A DNA stretch of 64,000 nucleotides from Herpomyces periplanetae (Eukaryota > Ascomycota > Laboulbeniomycetes > Herpomycetales > Herpomycetaceae). Below, piece after piece: positions 21,719-32,731 of this stretch. Where the stretch lies: assembly GCA_009733715.1 (NCBI GenBank), contig WMKJ01000022.1, forward strand, positions 1 through 64,000, in the 5' to 3' direction. Below the pieces are notes generated by a model. The model was not told the origin of the DNA. It saw only the letters and a list, made by a program, of their open reading frames with translations, and ran no database searches. Positions within the stretch are counted from its first letter, which is position 1, and every line of letters begins with the position of its first letter. The position numbers were made by a program, and so were the translations under genes.

Positions 21719-23599
21719 ATTTTATGATATCTTCGCATCGCATATTCTCGATTATTTCCCCTTCGTGGAGCTTCGGTGGACATGATGTTTCCATGGCCGA
21801 CCGTAATCCAACCATCTTGTCCTCACGCATCAACAACGCAAGTTTGCCCAATTTGCATCTGATCCGTTTAATTTAGTCATTGTTAGTTCAGGACTATTTA
21901 TTCTAAAGCCTTTGCTGGAAGTGCCTTTTGTGCAAATCTTGCGAAGCAGACTCGGAACATCTTGTCTGTTAAGACAATATTAACATCTGTCATTTTTATC
22001 TCCTTTGATGAGCAAAGGATTTATCTTTTTACAAGCTTCAAAAGAATGAGATCATCGTCTATACTCTGTTAATTTTTTCTTTTTAAGGTTGGTATTCGTA
22101 GTCTATCTACATCCTTTAATTCGCGCTTCATTATTCTTTTCTGATAATGTTTACTGCACCAACCTTTTCCCACTGCTGCTCTCGCCATCGTAATTTTATT
22201 CTATCTTCCTGTCGCATCCATCATATATCCACCGTTTCTCTTCTCTCCGCTTCACCATCTTCACAATATTGTCGGCCGATGAAGTATCTGAGAGACGTTG
22301 ATATGGCGGCTCACTCTTTACTTTATCCCGGTATGTGTACTCAACCAATTCTAACATGCTATATCTCGTCATCCCATTCCATGTTATTGGAAAGATTTTA
22401 CCTTTGCTGCTTGGCTCCAACCCGGGAATGGATGGCCAGGTTTTTCCCATGTCATTCCATGAGCGTCGTTAGTATTGACGTTATTTTTGCTCATTTTAAC
22501 TTCTATATCCTTTATTTCAATTTGTCCGATATTACATGATGTGCTATACTTTATCCAGTTCAGCTAACCGGGCCGTGATTCGAGCTTCTGTAAAGCGCTT
22601 TTCCGTCTGTCAACCTTTATTACTAGTCAACCCTTGACAAATAATTCAGGCCAGAGCTTAATCTTCTTACATGGACACTGTCAATCCGACTTGCCTGAAT
22701 CTCTATTGTTTGCGTGCTTTTCACTGCCCGTTCATTTCTAATCATGAGCTTGAATAGTCTACTTGGTTTACAAACTGCATCCAGATCATGCACATATTTT
22801 ACGTCGTGCTTGTACTTGAACTTCATTCCTTAATTTTGTATCCCTTTATTTTGATCTTTCTACTTAAAAATGCCTTTCTAACCCTCCCAGGTACGTCCTA
22901 GCTTTACCCGTCTTCTTCGTTTTAGTCTACTTTACCATTCTAATTCCCCCTTTGTGTGCTTCTTCCTCCACTTTTATCCTTATTTTTCTTTTTATATTTT
23001 CCACTACTTTCATATACTCCAACTTGCTTTGCCAGAAACTCCGGCTTCCTTGAACTTGCTTCAAATTCTGTAAATATTAAATGGGATTGCTCTCAGGTCT
23101 GTTTCTTATACCACTCCCGCATTGGCGTCTAATCATCTCATTTTTCAACTTATTCGGCATAAACCGTCTTACTGCATTCCACAACAGCTTCTCCTTATCA
23201 GCTTCATTGATTGCTTTTATGCATTCGGTGATACTGACTCGTTCTAGCTTTCTCCAACACTCCTCGACTTCATATATACCCATTCATGTCCAATTATTGA
23301 CATATCCTCTGGTTTCCATTATCCTCTTTTTTTCTACGTTTCACTGTGGCGTGTATATTCAAGTTTCCCGATTTGTTCATTAGCATATCTTTACGTTTCA
23401 TAACCCATAATTAATCTCCTATGGTTTCATGCCTTTTACATTTCACCTTTAATCATTTAACTTTCCCAATCAATTTGGTCAGAGCTCACCCCGGTACGTA
23501 CACGTGCGTACATCCCAAAGTTACAGCTTCCTGACTAAAGAATAGAAGTCTCTATACAGTCTGCGATTTCTTAGAATTAAACATTGCTATCCTAGTCAT
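21719..23599. other. Convergent 1.9-kb spacer, C/T-rich, no supported gene
   Basis: Between the 3' ends of the Siw14-like gene and MVD1. The plus strand is pyrimidine-rich from about 22,140 to 23,480. Open frames at 22147-22539 (+) and 22196-22450 (-) overlap each other on opposite strands and match nothing I know. Size is large for a convergent spacer in this genome. Confidence 0.4.
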
Positions 23600-24856
23600 T
23601 TAATTTGCCTTCATCTGTTTAGGAAAGGTATTAGCAATATGATTATTCTGATCAATCACCGTACCATCTCCCACACCCGACATTAGCATTAATTTCACTG
23701 CATTGGTTAATTCGTTGCATAGATTTTCATTTGACCTTGAAAATTTTTCGTAGAAACCTTCATCAACTGAAGTTGTGGCTGGAAATGATTGTCGATTAGT
23801 CTGTTTTACGTTTATAATTTTGCGTAAAATCCCTACAACTCTGGATTCATTTTGTTCCTCATAAAATATAACAGCATTTGGCCCCGCATCAAACGTATAT
23901 GCAGCAATCAAGCCGCCAGCTTGTTCGTTTATTGCATTGACAAAGTCAATGATTTGAAAAGATGCTTGTGATAGATATTTAATGGGGGGGTATGAATCGA
24001 GACAGAGAGAGTGAAATGTGTTGCTATCACGCATGCAAATCTCGGCAAATTTTGCAAAATCGTTGGCTAAAACAATATCCCTCAATTTAGCAATTCTTTC
24101 ATCGGCTATTGCGGCACGCTGTTTGAATAGATCGCTTGTTTGCACAGTTCGCTTCATTCCTTCAGAACTGGATACAGATTTAGTATGGGTATTAGTAACC
24201 AAGATGACACTTTTTAAATTTTTCCAGTGTCGCGCAGGTGCAACTTGAAAAGCCAGACTGTCCGATCCATCATCAGCAATACCGCATGACCATTCGACAA
24301 ACCCACCGTGTAAGCTGCGACATGCTGATCCGGATCCCTGACGTGCAATTCCCGATAAAGATGCCTTGGTAAGCTGTACATCGAATAATTTGGCCACAGC
24401 AGTAACGAGCGCCGCGTAACCCGATGCTGAGCTAGCCAGTCCAGCCGCCGTGGGAAAATTGTTTCGTGACACGATGCGTAAGGCGTAACTGGATAATTTT
24501 GGTAATCCCGTATTGCCTTGCTCAATTTCCTTGCGTAGTCCACGTAACAATTTTAAACAAGTATAAGCCCGCGGTGTCGTTTCTTCCGTAATATACGTTA
24601 ATCCCGCAACATTGGATTTATCATCTCCCGGTTTACTATTTTCATCATTAGTTAAATTCAGCAGTAGCTGATCAGGAAACGTGAAATCTGCAGATGCATA
24701 AACCGTCGTATGTGAGCACAACACATCAGTATCCAAAGTTACCGAAAACGACGAATTAGTCGGTAAATTTAACGTGCCATCTCGTTTACCCCAATACTTG
24801 ACTATGGCAATGTTAATCGGTGATTTAGCCGTTACCGCATAAATCATTCTATCCAT
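23600..24856 (-). CDS. MVD1: Diphosphomevalonate decarboxylase
   Basis: Single exon, 418 aa (family usually about 400). It decarboxylates mevalonate diphosphate with ATP to give isopentenyl diphosphate, the last step of the mevalonate pathway feeding ergosterol. It is a GHMP kinase fold. Visible are SPINIAIVKYWGKRD at the N-terminus, the phosphate-binding loop FPTAAGLASSASG, RQGSGSACRSLHGGFVEW, and the C-terminal TFDAGPNAV with its conserved Asp. ATG at 24856 is the first Met in the frame; ATG at 24847 is equally possible. An insertion of about 15-20 aa near the C-terminus (VKQTNRQSFPATTS) accounts for the extra length. Confidence 0.96.
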   Translation of the reverse strand: MDRMIYAVTAKSPINIAIVKYWGKRDGTLNLPTNSSFSVTLDTDVLCSHTTVYASADFTFPDQLLLNLTNDENSKPGDDKSNVAGLTYITEETTPRAYTCLKLLRGLRKEIEQGNTGLPKLSSYALRIVSRNNFPTAAGLASSASGYAALVTAVAKLFDVQLTKASLSGIARQGSGSACRSLHGGFVEWSCGIADDGSDSLAFQVAPARHWKNLKSVILVTNTHTKSVSSSEGMKRTVQTSDLFKQRAAIADERIAKLRDIVLANDFAKFAEICMRDSNTFHSLCLDSYPPIKYLSQASFQIIDFVNAINEQAGGLIAAYTFDAGPNAVIFYEEQNESRVVGILRKIINVKQTNRQSFPATTSVDEGFYEKFSRSNENLCNELTNAVKLMLMSGVGDGTVIDQNNHIANTFPKQMKAN

Positions 24857-25329
24857 ATAATGTATATCTGTATAATCGTTCACCTCTTGTGAAATACAAA
24901 CAATTTTCAATTTGCTTTTCCCCTTCGCCTTGGTCTACATTCATGTCCCCTCTGCTTTCCCGTATTCCAATTATTTTCACCGTTTCCTCAAATCCATCCT
25001 CTTCATCCGTCCTTTGCACCCCAAACCCATCACCATCACGTAATCAACACGCGGGATGTTATTTATCCGGTACATTCGTCACGTGCTCTGGATTGGTGGC
25101 GGTTTTGGCGATCGTGGTTTTATCAATTGGTTTAACGTTGATCAAAGGTTAGTTTTACACGAAAGTTTTGCGTGGATATTTCGAAATTTTCGTTGTTGTG
25201 CGCTCGAGGTTTATTAGCTTTTACTTGTACTGGATAATAAGTTTTTCGAAAGCGTTAAATAGCTTGTACACGGTGTATTATTCGGTATAGCGTTTCTTTG
25301 AAAATGCCATATACTTCTGACTACCCGTT
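24857..25329. promoter_or_regulatory. Divergent promoter MVD1 / SLC35F6-like
   Basis: Holds a TCACGTG core near 25,079-25,085. A plus-strand frame at 24889-25152 ends in a hydrophobic stretch, but is not needed by either neighbour and has no known match; I leave it out as a gene. Confidence 0.35.
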
Positions 25330-26981
25330 ATGAATACAGACGTTAATATTGCTCTTGTTATCACCTTGATGCTTTTATCAGGTGTATGCAATACTATTAT
25401 CACTAAGTACCAGGTAAGAACTCACATACTGATTCTCCCGTTCACTGAATTTATCATTATGTTTAAAACTTTTTACCTTGTATAAAGGTTTTAATATATG
25501 TTTTTACTCATGTCATATACATGTCTTTGTCACATCAGTACACACAACTTTTATATACTTATCTTTTTCTCTTACAATGTGCGTGTGTGGATTTGTATAT
25601 GTTCGTTTCAACGTGTATACGCTTAGGATATGCAATGCGTGGAAAATTGCTCGGATCCGGATGTAACTCGTCGTCGCTACTTTGAACAACCTGTCATTCA
25701 AACTATCCAAATGTTCATTGGTGAAATGGGTTGCTATTTATTTGTAATTCTGCCCACTTTATTCAATCGCGATCGAACAACACCTCTTACATCCACACAT
25801 TACACCGTCGTACCCACTAATGATGAAAGTGAAATTCACATTCCTGCTGGTGCCCCAATCGCACTAATCGATGAGCCGGACAATTCACGGCAAATGTTGC
25901 GCATTCGTATGACACGCTCTAAATATGCTTTACTAGCGTTACCAGCGAGCTGTGACATCGCTGGAACTACCCTAATGAACGTCGGCTTACTCTTCGTAGC
26001 TGCCAGCGTCTATCAAATGACTCGGGGAGCTCTAGTTCTCTTTGTCGGATTATTTAGTGTTGTACTGTTAAAGCAAAAAATCACTCCAGTGCAATGGATT
26101 TCCATGTTTTTGGTATTTATCGGCGTTTCAATTGTTAGCTTGGCTAACATTGGCTCGTTTGTGATTGATGCTAAGGGCAGTTTTCTCCAAAAGGTATTTA
26201 CCGAACTCAATAAATTCTTTGTTACAGATTCATCCTCATCATCAGCTTCCGTATTTTCCCTTCAAGCTTTCCTAGGCGTAATATTGGTTTTAATTGGTCA
26301 ATTTTTCACTGCATCTCAATTTATCCTTGAGGAATGTTTAATGCGAAAATACTTCGTTGAACCCGAAATTGCCGTTACATGGGAGGGTATATGGGGCTTC
26401 ACGATAACTTTAACAGTCATGATTATTGGATACTTGACCTATGGACGCTCTGAATACGGTCAACATGGCTACTTCGATTTGGGGGAAGGTTTGCATCAAG
26501 TAGTTTTTAATTATCGAATTGCGATATCAAGTCTAGTACTTATGATTAGTATAGGGTGCGTATCTGGATTATTTTCGACTCTCATATTTTCTATTCGCCC
26601 TATACTTCAAAAAGTTCATTTTACACTTACTGACTTTTAATCATACCTTTTAGATGCTTAAACTTTTTTGGACTACTTTTAACACGGCATGTTTCGGCGA
26701 CATTTAGATCACTTATTGATACGTGTCGAACACTATTTATTTGGATTGTCTCGTTAACTTTGGGTTGGGAAACTTTTAAATGGCTACAGGTGCTAGGGTT
26801 TCTTTTACTAGTAATTGGTACATACTCGTATCATGAGATTGTAACATGGCAGAATATTCAAACACTTTTACTGCAAAGTCGAATTATCTCAAGAATTCGT
26901 AAACGCTTTACTTTTCTTTCACGGCAATTATCTCACACACCTTCTGATCCTACTTCCAATTTAGCAGTGCCCTCGATGTAA
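25330..26981 (+). CDS. SLC35F6-like drug/metabolite-type membrane transporter
   Basis: Exons 25330-25413, 25627-26555 and 26654-26981; 446 aa. Member of the SLC35F6/DMT superfamily of ten-helix carriers; the human protein is lysosomal/mitochondrial and no substrate is established. Family landmarks: NTIITKYQD in helix 1, HP/QTIQMFIGEMGC, PASCDIAGTTLMNVGL, ASVYQMTRGALVLF, QFILEECLMRKY, TWEGIWGF, and in exon 3 CLNFFGLLLTRHVSATFRSLIDTCRT followed by SLTLGWETF. A hydrophilic loop of about 60 aa follows helix 2. The 213-nt first intron is long but both junctions fit the frame. Confidence 0.88.
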
Positions 26982-27688
26982 AGTTCATCTGCAATGACAA
27001 CCACCTCTTGTTAATTTTAACTTTTTGTTAACTGTATTCTCGTTTCTCAGCATTCTATTCTTTATTAGCAAACAAATTTATCAATTAACGATAAATTTCT
27101 CTACCACGCACCCTCGGGCTTATTATTCTGAATTCAGTCTACTCCTTATCACTTACATGATAAAGCTAAGTGTGTCCAGTTAACTTTAACTTAGTCCCAT
27201 TGCTTGCAAATCAGCGAACCATGGACCCGGCGTCCCCGCCAGACAATCCCCATGGTCATGTGATTTGGTGTAGGAAAAGGGAAGAGAAGCGCTAATGAAG
27301 AGCAGTGTTAAGGATTGGTTTGATGGTTTCTGCAGCGCGGAAGGGGCTTGCTTTGAGGTCAAAGGGGAACAGTGGTGTGATATCGTTCGAAGTTATTTAA
27401 CTTTCCGTGAAGGAATGATTTAATGTGATGTTGTTTGAGAGAACGTCAGCGTGTATAGCTTAGTGGTTGTCTCTGAGTATATTAAGAGTTTTTTGTGAAA
27501 AGGTAGCATAGCTTACCGTGTTAATCAACTTTTACTGGGAGAAAGAAGATTACGTCGAGATAAAAGCCAAAGTATTGAGGTTAAAAAGATTTCACTTGAA
27601 GATTAGTACATTAAGAAAGGATTTTTCACGATACAACGACATATTATTCAATATCACCGAGGAGACCTTTACAAAAGGTTAATGTATA
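26982..27688. promoter_or_regulatory. Upstream region of VTI1
   Basis: No gene. A GC-rich patch around 27,225-27,290 contains two CCATGG sites and TCATGTGAT near 27,260, a variant E-box. Confidence 0.3.
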
Positions 27689-28682
27689 ATGGGGATGGAA
27701 TCACACACGACTATTATGGACCTGGAGGCGGGGTCTGAGTTATTTGCTAGCTACGAAGCTGAGCTTAAACTTGTTCAAGCCGATATGAAGCAAAAGTTAG
27801 ATCAAATGAGTCAGGCCTCGCGTGATATGCGTAGTTCGGTTATCGGACAAGTTGAACGAACTATAGAAGAAGCCCGTGAAATTGTAAGTGTAGAGTTATA
27901 TCTAACGGTGAAATGTACCGGTAGGAAAATGGAGTGGTTAATTATTCAAATAAGTTAGAGAAAAGTTAAGCTAACAGGTAAAATGAGTTGATAATCGAGG
28001 GTAGCTGGATCAAATGCGTATAGAAAAGCAAAATATAGCTGGACCGGCACGCGTAAAAGTTAACCAGCGCTTTCAGGCTTATCAAGCCGAAGTTGACATA
28101 GCGAATCGTCAATTAGAGGCGCTAAATCATGAGCGTTTGAGTAAATTCAGCACTACTGGACAACCTCACCGGGATCCGAATGCACCCGTAACGAGTGATA
28201 CACATTTACAACAACGGCAACAATTACTGGCTGGTGCAGAAAGTTTAGAGCGTAGTAGTCAAAGGTTACGTGAATCGCATAGAATAGCCTTACAGACGGA
28301 AGAAATTGGCGCTTCAACTTTAGCAGATCTTGCACGTCAACGTGAAACTATATTGCATACGCGCAACGTTTTACTGGAAAGTGAAGGCTACACAGACCGA
28401 AGCATTCGTACGCTACGTGGGATGGCGCGTAGGTGAGTACATTCATGGTAATTTTCAAGGGAGACTGCCATAAAAACCATTTATTCCAATTTATTAGTAG
28501 TTTTGCGTACTGCATACATGGTTAACTATTTACTTACACGTTAACTTGCCTTTCGAGCACTACATTGTGAAACTCGAGGGCAAATTCTACGTAGGATGGC
28601 CACCAATAAAATTATAACGATCGCAATAATATCTGTGCTAGTTTTACTCATCATAGTCGTCATAGTTAGCAAGTTTCGCTGA
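27689..28682 (+). CDS. VTI1: Vesicle transport v-SNARE VTI1 (Qb-SNARE)
   Basis: Exons 27689-27883, 28005-28432 and 28595-28682; 236 aa. Vti1 acts in fusion at Golgi, endosome and vacuole. N-terminal three-helix domain (LFASYEAELKLVQADMKQKLDQM); SNARE helix about residues 140-205 (LERSSQRLRESHRIALQTEE, then the zero-layer Gln in LARQRETI); C-terminal membrane anchor IITIAIISVLVLLIIVVIV encoded by the last exon and ending SKFR. Start is the first ATG. All three junctions preserve the frame. Confidence 0.95.
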
Positions 28683-29149
28683 ACCAAAGAGTAATTACTA
28701 CATGCTCACAAATATACAGCATACTCGGGTATAATCAGATTTGCGAAAGTGTTTTTTGAACCGTGAATCATAAAATCTTTGACGACCCAAAAAGTTTTTA
28801 TGAGGTATCGTACAAGTCATAGATAATTTATGCATGGTTAATTAGCCCGTTTATTTATTTAAATCTCTCGCAATACTAATTGGTATATTCAATGTGTATA
28901 TGACGGACAAAATCATCCTTATGAATACCCGTTTTAAAAACTGCATCAACACGGTTAAACCAATGTACGTTTAGGTAACTGATATATCCCTTTAATTTTC
29001 CCTTATGAAATGAAAGCTTAAAAAAAGCTAAACTTGCCTAATGCATCCAGAAAGAAAGTAATTGTAAGACTATTGTTCAACTTACCCCCAAAAATTTGGA
29101 GTCGCAACGCAAATTTTTATTTCGTGATCCAAGCCACACACGCCACACA

Positions 29150-29287
29150 TGACGTCACGATACACTTACATAACCGGCGCAGCACGTGATGGCTGTCAAG
29201 ATTCTCTTGTGTTAGTGTGTTGGTGCAGACTTATTGGCAACTGCCGTCCGCTGATTGGCCAGGCTAATTGTTCCGATTAGTCATTGG
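29150..29287 (+). promoter_or_regulatory. CYC1 promoter: CRE, E-box and three CCAAT boxes
   Basis: The spacer 28,683-29,570 has no gene. Within 140 bp it holds TGACGTCA (29150-29157), CACGTGAT (29183-29190) and ATTGG, the reverse of CCAAT, at 29233, 29254 and 29283. CCAAT boxes bound by the Hap2/3/5 complex drive cytochrome c in other fungi, so the arrangement fits respiratory control; binding here is inferred. The coding start is about 285 bp downstream. Confidence 0.55.
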
Positions 29288-29570
29288 AGCCAAGTTCGGC
29301 GAGGGGACAGTTGCCGAGAGATTTGGCGAAGGCGAATTTTACGGATGAGGTGGTGATGAACATGTTTAAGATCAAATTACAGTTCAGCTAGTGTTGTCGT
29401 ATAAATTTACATTTGAAATTTTTCGGGAATATTTAATATCCAGCGTAGTTGATTGAATTAGTCTACTTGACAATATATTGGTTACGCGTAAGCGTGGATC
29501 GGACAAGTTGGATTTTACAAAGCGAAAAAATAGCATTCGTCTTAATCTTATACGTTAAGCATTAAACAAA

Positions 29571-30167
<597 letters not shown>

Positions 30168-30621
30168 TCTTTCCCTTTTCCATCACTTGACCAAACTTCA
30201 CCCACCCCGTATCCAGCCCAAACTAACCCAGCACAACTTATATTCCAATTCATCACCTCGCTCACTGCTGTCGCCGCGGGACTCTTGTATCGGATAAACG
30301 TTGATCACTTCCGATCAGCGAACAGGTGTGGCTTGCCGCTGGCATTCCCTAGGGTGTGGCGTGCCTTGTTCCTTGGTTATAAAATGTCGTGGACGCGTAA
30401 TTTATCGTGAAAAGTTGCCTTTTCAAACTTATATTTCGTGGTTTAGTCCGTGTGTGATTTTAAAATTTAATTGATTAATTATTCATTTTCGACATCAACG
30501 TCCAACTTCCTAAGTTAAGCTTTTCTGTTAAACTTAAAATATGGCAATTTAAACGTCCATGACGGATCTTTAATGATATAACGTTCGATTTTTTTGACGC
30601 TTCATCATTATGCATTACCGT
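30168..30621. other. Convergent 3' spacer CYC1 / PWP1
   Basis: About 450 bp, moderately GC-rich in its first half. The minus-strand frame at 30053-30265 is antisense to cytochrome c. Nothing else seen. Confidence 0.4.
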
Positions 30622-32335
30622 TTAGTGCCTTTCCGTGGCATGGGAAGGGAGAGATGATGAACTCCGTACGCTGGAATTGGTGGCTGTATCCCAAATTTTG
30701 ATTTGTCCTTTACTCCCAGCTACTGCAACACATGAGCATGAATCACGATTCAGCGCAAATGATGTTGTGAATATACGTCCCAGGCCTAGATCGCGCGAAA
30801 CTAACAACTCAGGTCCGGAACTTGGATTTGCTTGTCCTGGATTTCTCGTTGTATCCTGATTAGACTTGTTCGATGATATTGTCCACAGTTTAACATGTTT
30901 GTCCGGTGAACCTGTAACAAAAAGATTCGGAATGCACGCATTAACGTCAAAAGCTGATACTGCTTCATCATGGGCTTGCAAACTCCACACTGGTTTTGCC
31001 AAAGATGAATCGTTTACTGTTCGCACGTCTATATAGTGGACAAACCCTTTTTCACTTGTTATCTAGTTCATTAATGAGAATCGTAACCAATGTGTTAGCA
31101 CTAAACTTTATTCTTTTATAATTTACCCTCTTTCGAATAATTCCGCTTACAAAAAAGTAATTGGGATCGTGAACGTTCCATTTGACTATTTCAACGTCAC
31201 TCTCTACATGCCATCGAGGCATTCGTCCTGTGGGCGCTCGCACATCCGCCACTACAACCGACTTATCATAGCTTCCAGAAAGCAGGACTGCTGGCATTTC
31301 AGGATGCCATGCAATTGAACAAACCTTTCCCGTATGGTGTTTATAAGACTTCACGCATGCCAAACTTTCCACGTCCCATAGCTTAATCGTTACATCAGCG
31401 GATCCACTAGCCAGAAGTTTCCGGTTTAGTCGATTCGCTGAAAGTGATAACACAGCATCTACATGATAGTCGTCATTGGGCATGTCATTTATTGTCCCAA
31501 GCGTAGTTGGCTCAGTTGGTCTTGTTTTACATGAATCATCACCGAGAATCGCATCGGGACAGACTGCATCTATGACATCGAGATTCCATAGTTCAATATT
31601 ACGATCCATGGTCCCAACGGCAATAATACTATTCAATGAAGCTTCTGCATCGCCAGATGAGTAATTCATCCATTCAACGCAAAGTGGGATATCCGGAAGT
31701 ATCACATCATGGTGCACGTATAAATTATCTGCGTTTCGTTCGTAAACGTGTACCTCAAGAAATGCCATGTCATCTTCAGTTCGTGTGGACAACAGTATGT
31801 CATCTGTAGGTAAGATTTCAAGTTCTTCTTGCTCTTCACGTTCATCTTCCTCGCATGGTCCGGTCATGTACTCATCCTCCTGATCAGATGTATGATACAC
31901 TAAACCTTTATGGTCTCCAAATATCGACAATATACGGTCATTTTCTTCATCACTGTCTTGTAAATCCAAGTTGTACTCTTTTAAATCATCGTCTTCGCTA
32001 AAATTCCACTCAGTTAACGTCTAATTTAACCATAATGTACTTTATACTAATCACCTTGAACTGGTGTCGTGCCCTTCATCGTCACATTGTGATTCACTTC
32101 CCGACCCATCCTTTGACTGATCTGATTTCCCAGATTCTGAAGAGTTGGATTGCTCCGATATTCGAGTTACTGAGTTATTCCCTTGGGGTTCTGTATTCTC
32201 GGCATCTTTGCCACATCTTTTGACTGTTAACCTCTGTTCAAGTCGATCGTACGTTTCATCAGTTAGCTGAAATTTCTTTGGATGACGTTTTACGGTGCCT
32301 CGCGGCAACCAGGCCGTTGCAGTAACTAACGGCAT
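30622..32335 (-). CDS. PWP1: Periodic tryptophan protein 1 (Pwp1), WD40 ribosome-biogenesis factor
   Basis: Exons 32055-32335, 31151-31997 and 30622-31062; 522 aa. Pwp1 is a nucleolar WD40 protein of the pre-60S pathway. N-terminal family signature: TAWLPRGTVKRHPKKFQLTDE; an acidic, Ser-rich linker leads into SEDDDLKEYNLDLQDSD over intron 1. WD repeats follow, e.g. ILATGS-like LLASGSADVTIKLWDV, VLLSGSYDKSVVVADVR, and the family-specific VKWNVHDPNYFFITSEKGFVHYID rebuilt over intron 2. Introns are 57 and 88 nt. The gene diverges from PRP16. Confidence 0.92.
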
Positions 32336-32731
32336 ATTATTATTTCTATAACTGAAAGATATGATTTTCTGGCTTAACCATCATCGAATGAATCTTTCGT
32401 TACCCTTATCATGGAGTGCTATCCCACAAATAGGTGTGCGCTAAATTCTGGTGAGATCATGTGACATTCGACTTGCGCGAAGGGGACGCATTTCTAACTT
32501 GATTTATACATTTTCCCACGAATCTATCCGGTTAACCGTTAACTAACATGTCTTTCACTTCCGAATTTAATCGTTGTGCTCAAAGTTGACATAAATTTAG
32601 CAGACCGACCTATAGTCACAGTCTAATTCACTTATACGGGTAATTTTACCCTTTTCATGTTCAGTTAATGCAGGCACGTTTAGTTAAAACGTTCACCATT
32701 TATCACATTTTGACCGTTGCGGTTATGCAGT
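32336..32731. promoter_or_regulatory. Bidirectional promoter PWP1 / PRP16
   Basis: About 400 bp between divergent starts of two RNA-processing genes. ATCATGTGAC, a variant of the E-box found elsewhere in the window, is near 32,456. Confidence 0.4.

Noticed and set aside
22147-22539. 130-codon plus-strand frame after the Siw14-like gene
   Set aside because: Low-complexity Ser/Cys/His-rich reading of a C/T tract, with an opposing open frame on the other strand.
24889-25152. Plus-strand frame with a C-terminal hydrophobic stretch
   Set aside because: Not required by the SLC35F6-like gene, overlaps the MVD1 promoter, and no homolog is recognised.
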